8,480 nt of DNA from SAR202 cluster bacterium (GTDB lineage: Bacteria > Chloroflexota > Dehalococcoidia > UBA3495). The notes below the pieces were generated by a model. The model had not been told where the DNA came from and ran no database searches. It saw only the letters and a list, made by a program, of their open reading frames with translations. The position numbers were made by a program, and so were the translations under genes. Below, piece after piece: positions 1 through 4,538 of this stretch (positions are counted from its first letter, which is position 1; every line of letters starts with the position of its first letter). The stretch is from assembly GCA_009392075.1 (NCBI GenBank), contig VFHG01000175.1:1-8480 (forward strand), written 5' to 3'.

Positions 1-235
1 AAAGGATCACCGATGTTCCCACCCTCAAAGTAGTGGTTGCCGCGGCCACGGCGGTGCAGACGATCAGCGGCGAGGGCAGAAAACCGTCTTTATCCTGATG
101 GTGCTCGCCAAAGAAACAGGAATCAAATCCCGCCTGTTCTGCCAACTGCGCCTCTTCGATAACCTCGTCAACGCATCGAGGCAGATCCTCTCCCCGGGGT
201 GGGTTGGCTATGGAACTGTATATTCCGAATTTCAT
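1..235 (-). CDS. LLM-class (luciferase-like) flavin-dependent oxidoreductase, N-terminal 78 residues, cut by the window edge
   Basis: Seen: reading the minus strand from an ATG at 235 gives 78 codons with no stop before the window edge, beginning MKFGIYSSIANPPRGEDLP. The first beta strand (KFGIYSS), a helix ending in AEQAGFDSCFFGEHH (about residues 31-45), then LPSPL (53-57) and TTLRVGTSVIL (68-78), follow the opening order of the bacterial luciferase-like TIM barrel. Known: this family uses FMN or coenzyme F420 to oxidise or reduce small organic substrates, often as cytosolic monooxygenases with a flavin reductase partner. The substrate cannot be told from this fragment, and the FMN-versus-F420 determinants lie mostly beyond it. 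A modest ribosome site (AAGGCGG, complement of 246-252) lies 10 nt upstream. The gene diverges from fpg across a 107-bp gap. Family assignment is confident; function beyond family is not. Confidence 0.9.
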   Translation of the reverse strand, partial: MKFGIYSSIANPPRGEDLPRCVDEVIEEAQLAEQAGFDSCFFGEHHQDKDGFLPSPLIVCTAVAAATTTLRVGTSVIL

Positions 236-342
236 GGTTTAATAACCGCCTTAGCTGGTTGTTTCCCACTCGTCGTAGAGAGTATCACCGTATAGAATGG
301 GATTGCCAATCGAAACCTTCTCGACCGGAGGACCGTCTCGAC
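236..342. promoter_or_regulatory. Divergent spacer between the LLM oxidoreductase and fpg
   Basis: The two genes run apart from this 107-bp gap, so promoters for both should lie here. It is more AT-rich than its neighbours. On the plus strand the only promoter-like element I see is TATAGAAT at 291-298, which resembles a -10 box, but no good -35 sits at the normal distance from it. The assignment rests mostly on gene orientation. Confidence 0.4.
327..331 (+). promoter_or_regulatory. Ribosome binding site that fixes the fpg start
   Basis: GGAGG lies 11 nt before the ATG at 343. The open frame continues upstream to an ATG at 199, but only the 343 start yields the N-terminal MPELPEVE that the enzyme needs, because Pro2 becomes the catalytic residue after Met removal. 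The spacing is slightly long. Confidence 0.6.
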
Positions 343-1155
343 ATGCCCGAACTGCCTGAGGTGGAAAACACGCGCCGGAACCTGGTCCGCGCCGGACTGC
401 CGGGCTGCGCCATAACCAGCGCCGAAATCACCTGGGCCAACACGGTAAAAAAGCCGTCGGCGGCGGAACTTGCCGTGGGGTTGAAAAACCGCACCATTCA
501 AGATGTTCAGCGGCGGGGCAAGTATCTGGTCTTTCCGTTATCCGGCTCCGGACCGGTCAATTTTATCGTACATCTGGGCATGACTGGTCAGCTTTTAGTT
601 CAACCCCAATCTCAAGAACCCGACCCCATGACCCGGCACTTCTTCCCGCTGGACGATGGACGTGAATTACGTTTCGTGGACGGCCGCAAATTCGGCAAAC
701 TTTGGCTGGTCGACTCACCCGCCGATGTGCTGCCAGCCATGAGCCCCGAGCCCTTCGACGACCAGTTCACTGTTGAAACCCTGGCGGAGTCTTTCGCCGG
801 CAAAAAGGCCCCGGTGAAGGCATTGCTGCTGGACCAATCGATAGCCTGCGGACTGGGCAATCTCTATGCCGACGAGTCCCTGTTCTTGGCTGGCCTCCAC
901 CCCGAACGGCCCGCGTCCGGCCTATCCATCGACGAAGTTGCCCGGCTGCGGCAATCGATCATCGACGCCCTGACAGCAGCCTACGGAGTTTACGACCGGG
1001 CCAGAGATCAGCATTGGCCCGACCCGCCCGCCGCCCTGACCACCTGGAGCCACCCCAGGGACGTTAAAGCAGGCTGCCCCAATTGCGGCACAAACATGAC
1101 AGCCATCCGAGTCCGCGCCCGAGGCACCTATTTCTGTGCCAATTGTCAGGTTTAA
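343..1155 (+). CDS. mutM: Formamidopyrimidine-DNA glycosylase / AP lyase (Fpg, MutM)
   Basis: A base-excision repair enzyme that removes oxidised purines such as 8-oxoguanine and FapyG and then cuts the AP site by beta,delta-elimination. Seen in the 270-residue protein: catalytic N-terminus MPELPEVE with Pro2 and Glu3; the beta-strand lysine in RRGKY (Lys60); HLGMTGQL (77-84); FVDGRKFG (111-118), supplying the usual lesion-void Arg and Phe (Arg115, Phe117), with Met80 as the likely third; the helix-two-turn-helix LGNLYADESL (171-180) with Asn173; and a C-terminal zinc finger C245-C248-C265-C268 with the phosphate-contacting Arg260 before the second cysteine pair. The length is normal. Odd: residues about 211-241, where relatives carry the GG(T/S)(T/S)L(R/K)D lesion-capping loop and a VYGR segment, read YGVYDRARDQHWP... 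and WSHPR instead. The lesion range may therefore differ, while glycosylase/lyase chemistry looks intact. The next gene begins 24 bp downstream, so the two are probably cotranscribed. Confidence 0.95.
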   Translation: MPELPEVENTRRNLVRAGLPGCAITSAEITWANTVKKPSAAELAVGLKNRTIQDVQRRGKYLVFPLSGSGPVNFIVHLGMTGQLLVQPQSQEPDPMTRHFFPLDDGRELRFVDGRKFGKLWLVDSPADVLPAMSPEPFDDQFTVETLAESFAGKKAPVKALLLDQSIACGLGNLYADESLFLAGLHPERPASGLSIDEVARLRQSIIDALTAAYGVYDRARDQHWPDPPAALTTWSHPRDVKAGCPNCGTNMTAIRVRARGTYFCANCQV

Positions 1156-1179
1156 TCTTCTCAGCCCCAGAGGGATCAA

Positions 1180-1683
1180 ATGGCGGCAAACCAGCACAAC
1201 CTGTTGATCGTCTATACGTCCAAGAACGGGCGCACCGGTGCCATGGTGGAGCCTATCCGCCAGGGGATGGAGGATGCCGGTGCCAGCGTCTCAGTGCGGA
1301 CGGTTGAAGAGGTCCAGTGGGAGGAGATGCTGTCAGCCAAGGGAGTCATAATCGGGACTCCCGTGCGGTTCGGAGACGTCGACTGGCAGATCAAACGGCT
1401 GTTTGATGTCACGGCATTTCAAGACTACCCCGGCCCTTTGTCGGGCAAGGTTGGCGGGGCGTTCACCGGTGGAGGCCGCCCTGGCAGCGGCGCCGAACTG
1501 GCCCTGCTCAGCATGATCCACATCCTCCTGAACCACGGGATGGTCATCCAAGGCCACGCCCATAGCGCCCATTACGGGCCGGTAGCCCTACGTGAGTCCA
1601 CCGAAGAGGAAGTGACGACTGTCTGCAACGCGTGGGGAAGGCATTGGGCGGAGTTGGTGCAGCGGCTTGACCCGGCCAGATAA
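1180..1683 (+). CDS. WrbA-like flavodoxin-fold NAD(P)H:quinone oxidoreductase family protein
   Basis: A 167-residue flavodoxin-fold protein. Seen: strand 1 (NLLIVYTS, 7-14) followed by the FMN-phosphate loop SKNGRTGAM (14-22); VIIGTPVRFGDVDWQIKRLFD (57-77), matching the WrbA 'GTPTRFGNM..Q.K.FLD' segment; GKVGGAFTGGGRPGSGAE (89-106), the second FMN-contacting loop; then LLSMIHILLNHGMVIQG (109-125) and a C-terminal helix. Known: WrbA-type proteins bind FMN and reduce quinones by two electrons with NAD(P)H, which avoids semiquinone radicals. E. coli WrbA is about 198 residues and this one is shorter, so I give the family rather than the name WrbA. AGAGGGA at 1169-1175 is a well-placed ribosome site. 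It follows fpg closely, and an oxidative-stress pairing is plausible but inferred. Alternative: a generic NADPH-dependent FMN reductase or flavodoxin. Confidence 0.85.
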   Translation: MAANQHNLLIVYTSKNGRTGAMVEPIRQGMEDAGASVSVRTVEEVQWEEMLSAKGVIIGTPVRFGDVDWQIKRLFDVTAFQDYPGPLSGKVGGAFTGGGRPGSGAELALLSMIHILLNHGMVIQGHAHSAHYGPVALRESTEEEVTTVCNAWGRHWAELVQRLDPAR

Positions 1684-1807
1684 ATCAATCTAAACCCGCT
1701 CGTCCTGAGCCTGTCAAAGGACCCGCGTGAGTCATCAATCTGACGGAAATGACACCGGCCAGCAGTGGTTCGACAAGCTCACTATGAGCGGGCTAAACAG
1801 TTGATTT
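1682..1807. repeat. Imperfect fold-back (inverted repeat) element filling the convergent gap; likely bidirectional terminator or MITE/REP-like element
   Basis: The gap between the flavodoxin stop (1681-1683) and the mutase stop (1814-1816) is nearly all inverted repeat. The core arms are 1695-1721 (CCCGCTCGTCCTGAGCCTGT...) and 1766-1792 (...CGACAAGCTCACTATGAGCGGG); by my count 20 of 27 positions pair. Outer ends AAATCAA (1682-1688) and TTGATTT (1801-1807) also pair exactly. Both arms resemble degenerate, oppositely oriented copies of a widespread intergenic repeat around CCTGAGCTTGTCGAAGG (from memory). A T-rich stretch after the right arm (TTGATTTT) would suit transcription termination from the plus side. 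An 8-bp direct repeat, ATCAATCT, also occurs at 1684-1691 and 1734-1741. There is no ORF inside. Confidence 0.7.
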
Positions 1808-1813
1808 TCGCTC

Positions 1814-3487
1814 CTAACCGTTCGGCGCTTGCCACTCTCCAAACACTTCGCGCAGCGCCCCGGAAACTTCTCCGACGGTCGCCAAAGACCTGATTGCTTC
1901 CAACGTTGCGGGCATCAGGTTGCCGCCCTCGCTAGCCATAGACTTCAAATCATCCAAGGCCCTTAAGAGCGATTTTCCGTCCCGCTGGCTCCTAAGATCG
2001 CTGATCTCTTTCTTGACCGTGTTGGCCACGGACGGGTCGGGGCTGTGTAGCCGGATGGGCGGAGTCTCATCGGTCGTGAACCGGTTCAGTCCCACGACCA
2101 CCCGTTCGCCTCGCTCCACTTCCCGTTGGAACCGGTAGGCCTCTTCGCCGATCTCCTGGACCACCCAGCCGGACTCGATAGCCGACACCATTCCGCCACG
2201 CTCTTCGATGCGTTCCAGGTATTCTTCAACCTGCTCTTCAATCTGGTCCGTTAGGTTCTCAACGTAGTAGGAACCGCCAAGTGGGTCGATCACATCTGCC
2301 AGTCCGCTCTCATAAGCGACGATCTGCTGAGTCCGCAGTGCCAGTGTAGCCGCCTCCTCTGAAGGCAGTGCGTGGGCCTCGTCCATGGACGCTGTATGCA
2401 TTGACTGCACCCCGGCCATGGCGGCGATCACGGTATGCAGGGTCACTCGCACAACGTTGTTCTCCGGCTGTTGGGCCACCAAGGTGCTGCCGCCGCTCCC
2501 AGCCCCGGTCCTAAAGGTTAGGGAACGCGGATTCTTGGCGCCGTAACGCTCCTTGAGCAGCCGGGCCCACAACCGGCGGGCAGCGCGAAACTTGGCCACC
2601 TCTTCGAGCACGTTGTTGAACACGCTGAAGTTGAACGCGATGCGGGGCGCGAAATCGTCGATCGCCATTCCCCGGGACAGCGCCTCGTCTAGATAAGCGC
2701 AGGCGTTCCCAAAGGCGAAAGCCAGTTCCTGCACCAGGCTGGAGCCTGCCTCTCGCACGTGGTAACCGCAGATATTTATGAAGTTCCACCGGGGCAGGTG
2801 TTGGGCGCAGTACTCAAAGAGGTCCACCGACATCTTCAACGACGGGCCGGGAGGGAAGATGTAATTCCCCCTGGCTATGAACTCTTTCAGGATGTCGTTC
2901 TGGGTGGTCCCGCCAATCTGCTCCAGGGGTATGCCCTGATTTTGGGCGGTCACCACGTACATGGATAGAACGGACTGGGCCGACGCGTTTACAGTCAGGG
3001 AAGGGGTCACCTGCTTCAGAGGCAATTCCTGGAATAAGTTTTCCATCTGGCGGACCGATGGGCACGATATGCCCACTTTCCCCACCTCACTGGTCGCCTG
3101 AGGGTGGTCGGGGTCCATACCTAACTGGGTGGGCAGGTCGAAGGCCACATTCATGCCGGTGAGACCTTGGTCCAGCAAGTGACGGAACCGCGAGTTGGTC
3201 TCCTCGACCGTGTCAAAGCCGGCATACTGACGCATGGTCCAGAGACGGCCGCGGTACATGTCTGGCCTGATGCCCCGAGTGAACGGGTAGTCGCCGGGAA
3301 ACCCCAGGTCCCGCATGTAATCCCCGTCTGCTGCATCCTCAGGGGTGTAAACGGATTTCAGGGGCATGCCGTAGCTGGTCTCGGGCGCCGGTTTCGGTTC
3401 GTTCTGCCGGGCCAAGGCGTCAGCCAACCTTTGTTGGTACTCTTGCCCGGCCTTTTGCAGGTCCTTGTTGGCAGCTTCGTCGGCCAT
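1814..3487 (-). CDS. Methylmalonyl-CoA mutase-type acyl-CoA mutase, large (catalytic) subunit without a B12-binding domain
   Basis: A 557-residue chain matching the N-terminal (beta/alpha)8 substrate-binding half of adenosylcobalamin-dependent acyl-CoA mutases, the size used in two-subunit mutases whose B12 domain is a separate protein. Seen: MYRGRLWTMRQYAGF (77-91), AFDLPTQLGMDPDHP (115-129), GGTTQNDILKEF (192-203), NICGYHVREAG (238-248), PRIAFNF (281-287), DEAHALPSEEA (369-379), DPLGGSYYVE (401-410). Against P. shermanii MutB (numbering from memory), the substrate-defining pair Tyr89/Arg207 is kept (Tyr88, Arg206), as are Gln197, Tyr243 and His244 (Gln196, Tyr242, His243). This fits methylmalonyl-CoA/succinyl-CoA rather than isobutyryl-CoA. 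Odd: the usual HxQT loop reads GAGSGG (328-333), and the Asn of HTN is Ala366. No DxHxxG cobalamin motif occurs in this chain or in the complete neighbouring genes. A strong SD precedes the ATG. Family is sure; exact substrate and activity are not. Confidence 0.92.
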   Translation of the reverse strand: MADEAANKDLQKAGQEYQQRLADALARQNEPKPAPETSYGMPLKSVYTPEDAADGDYMRDLGFPGDYPFTRGIRPDMYRGRLWTMRQYAGFDTVEETNSRFRHLLDQGLTGMNVAFDLPTQLGMDPDHPQATSEVGKVGISCPSVRQMENLFQELPLKQVTPSLTVNASAQSVLSMYVVTAQNQGIPLEQIGGTTQNDILKEFIARGNYIFPPGPSLKMSVDLFEYCAQHLPRWNFINICGYHVREAGSSLVQELAFAFGNACAYLDEALSRGMAIDDFAPRIAFNFSVFNNVLEEVAKFRAARRLWARLLKERYGAKNPRSLTFRTGAGSGGSTLVAQQPENNVVRVTLHTVIAAMAGVQSMHTASMDEAHALPSEEAATLALRTQQIVAYESGLADVIDPLGGSYYVENLTDQIEEQVEEYLERIEERGGMVSAIESGWVVQEIGEEAYRFQREVERGERVVVGLNRFTTDETPPIRLHSPDPSVANTVKKEISDLRSQRDGKSLLRALDDLKSMASEGGNLMPATLEAIRSLATVGEVSGALREVFGEWQAPNG

Positions 3488-3490
3488 AGT

Positions 3491-3497
3491 CCCTCCT
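3491..3497 (-). promoter_or_regulatory. Strong Shine-Dalgarno of the mutase gene
   Basis: Read on the minus strand this is AGGAGGG, followed by a 3-nt gap to the ATG at 3487. It is the best ribosome site in the window and fixes the start, which begins with a 30-residue Ala/Gln/Lys-rich lead before the conserved barrel. Confidence 0.7.
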
Positions 3498-3552
3498 GCC
3501 GTCAGTCATGAAAGGGCAATCGTAGCACAAGGCCGGAATTAGGAGCATATAT

Positions 3553-3978
3553 CTAAACAGCCGTCCCATATATCTGGTCTGGGACCACGATCACTGCCGC
3601 GCGGCGGTCGTCAACCATCGCTTGGTCGTATTCGGGCCAGTTGGGGTGGTCAGTGTTGGTGGCGGCGCGGTAGACATCGCGCAGGGCGTCGCGCAGCTCG
3701 TCGGCGGTGGTGTTGTCGGGCGACAAGATCGTGGCTTTACCCTCGAATACTATGTAACCCCACCAGTTCTGCTTCGAGACCATCAGCGAGCACCGGGCGT
3801 CGCGTTTCAGGTTGAGCAGCTTGGCCCGGTCGTCTGTGGTCGAGAAGGCCACGCCGTCCCGGTAGGGCCCACAGGTCACAACACTCATCTGTGGCATCCC
3901 ATTCCTGCGAAAACAAGACAGAACGCCCTGATGGTTCTCGGTCGCAAATTGCTTCACGTTATTCGGCAGCGTCATCAT
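3553..3978 (-). CDS. PPOX-class (pyridoxamine 5'-phosphate oxidase-like) flavin/F420-dependent split-barrel protein
   Basis: A 141-residue split-beta-barrel protein. Seen: GVLSCFRRNGMPQMSVVTCG (18-37), the paired opening strands with 'G.PQ' turn; VAFSTTDDRAKLLNLKRDAR (43-62), the hallmark stretch 'FST...RAK..NL+RDPR' whose Arg/Lys residues bind cofactor phosphate; WGYIVFEGKATIL (73-85); and a closing strand AAVIVVPDQIYGTA (127-140). Known: these proteins are small homodimers binding FMN or F420 and reduce or oxidise diverse compounds; many are uncharacterised. The substrate cannot be assigned, and FMN versus F420 is undecided. The gene begins inside the end of the GNAT gene (20-bp overlap). 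Two consecutive ATGs (3978 and 3975) are possible starts, the second being better spaced from the SD. The mutase gene follows after 65 bp. Confidence 0.85.
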   Translation of the reverse strand: MMTLPNNVKQFATENHQGVLSCFRRNGMPQMSVVTCGPYRDGVAFSTTDDRAKLLNLKRDARCSLMVSKQNWWGYIVFEGKATILSPDNTTADELRDALRDVYRAATNTDHPNWPEYDQAMVDDRRAAVIVVPDQIYGTAV

Positions 3979-4498
3979 TTACCTCTTGTTCTTTCTCTAC
4001 TTCCGCCAGTCTCTGAACCGGGCGGGCATTGAAATCGATCTCATACATGTCGTAGTTGGTCGGACTCATGCGCAGACCAGCGTACACTCCTTGGGCGATG
4101 GTGTTGTTCTTGTCCACGTATAGTCTCAGACCGCAAACATTGCCCTGACGACGGGCTTCTTCCGCGGCGTAGTAATGCAGGGCCTTATACACACCTATCC
4201 GCCGGTAGACGGGGCTGACGTAGACACTCTGGATCCACCAAAAAAACGCGTTTCGCCAATCGCTCCACTCATAAGTGATCATTAATTGACCCACGGGTCG
4301 GCCGGTATGCTCGCCGATGATGTAAAAACCTAGGTCGTTTCGGGTGAGCACGGCTTCAACTCCCGGCCTGACCACCTCGGCACTCAACCTCTTGCCCTCG
4401 GTCTCTTTGGCCATGGAGATGTTGAAGTCGATGATGGTTTCCAGATGCAACAAAGAGGCGACGCGTGCTTGGATATCGCTGCCAGGAACTGATGTCAA
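3959..4498 (-). CDS. GNAT-family N-acetyltransferase, TTG start
   Basis: A 179-residue GCN5-related acetyltransferase, which transfers the acetyl group of acetyl-CoA to an amine; the substrate is unknown. Seen: an early helix IIDFNISMAKETEGKRL (22-38), typical of a subgroup with 'FN..MA.ETEG'; GFYIIGEHTGRPVGQLMI (57-74), the central hairpin; FFWWIQSVYVSPVYRRIGVY (85-104), strand 4 plus the acetyl-CoA pyrophosphate loop, here RRIGVY rather than the textbook Q/RxxGxG/A; and LRLYVDKNNTIAQGVYAGLRM (124-144), motif B with Asn and Tyr. The tail after 160 is acidic and low-complexity (EVEKEQEVNDDAAE). The start must be TTG at 4498: the first in-frame ATG (codon 29) falls inside the conserved region. 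A GGGAGAG SD and a stem-loop precede it. It sits 40 bp after sbcC and overlaps the PPOX gene by 20 bp. Confidence 0.87.
   Translation of the reverse strand: MTSVPGSDIQARVASLLHLETIIDFNISMAKETEGKRLSAEVVRPGVEAVLTRNDLGFYIIGEHTGRPVGQLMITYEWSDWRNAFFWWIQSVYVSPVYRRIGVYKALHYYAAEEARRQGNVCGLRLYVDKNNTIAQGVYAGLRMSPTNYDMYEIDFNARPVQRLAEVEKEQEVNDDAAE
3981..3987 (-). promoter_or_regulatory. Ribosome binding site of the PPOX gene, inside the GNAT coding region
   Basis: Minus-strand AAGAGGT lies 2 nt before the first ATG (3978) and 5 nt before the second (3975). The spacing favours the second, which would remove one Met. Because the site lies inside the upstream gene's last codons, translational coupling is likely. 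Confidence 0.5.
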
Positions 4499-4502
4499 TT
4501 TA

Positions 4503-4509
4503 CTCTCCC
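4503..4509 (-). promoter_or_regulatory. Ribosome binding site supporting the TTG start of the GNAT gene
   Basis: Minus-strand GGGAGAG sits 4 nt before TTG (4498-4496). No ATG or GTG in the right frame lies near it, so this site decides the start. It begins 2 nt after the base of the stem-loop at 4512-4533. Confidence 0.5.
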
Positions 4510-4511
4510 GC

Positions 4512-4533
4512 GCCCAGCGCTTATGCGCCGGGC
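4512..4533 (-). other. Intercistronic stem-loop between sbcC and the GNAT gene
   Basis: In the minus-strand transcript, GCCCGGCGC and GCGCUGGGC pair over 9 bp, with one G-U wobble, around an AUAA loop. It begins 5 nt after the sbcC stop and ends just before the GNAT SD. No U-run follows, so it does not look like a classic intrinsic terminator. It could stabilise the upstream mRNA end, reduce downstream expression or partly mask the ribosome site. Confidence 0.6.
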
Positions 4534-4538
4534 AAACC

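Noticed and set aside
98..295. 65-codon plus-strand open frame at the left edge
   Set aside because: It overlaps the well-supported LLM oxidoreductase on the opposite strand and has no recognisable features.
199..342. N-terminal extension of the Fpg frame from the ATG at 199
   Set aside because: Fpg chemistry needs Pro at position 2, which only the ATG at 343 gives; the extension also overlaps the divergent LLM gene.
2511..3065. Minus-strand open frames of 92 and 83 codons inside the mutase region
   Set aside because: They are other frames of the mutase gene, which is continuous and motif-complete, so they are not evidence of a frameshift or a nested gene.
3546..3575. Direct repeat CATATATCT at 3546-3554 and 3567-3575
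   Set aside because: It is only 9 bp and AT-rich, and one copy lies in the PPOX coding end; no further copies or symmetry suggest a function.
4470..4498. TTGACA followed 17 nt later by TATCCA on the minus strand, resembling a promoter
   Set aside because: The TTGACA is the TTG start and second codon of the GNAT gene, and the -10 match is only three of six. Without other support I treat it as coincidence.
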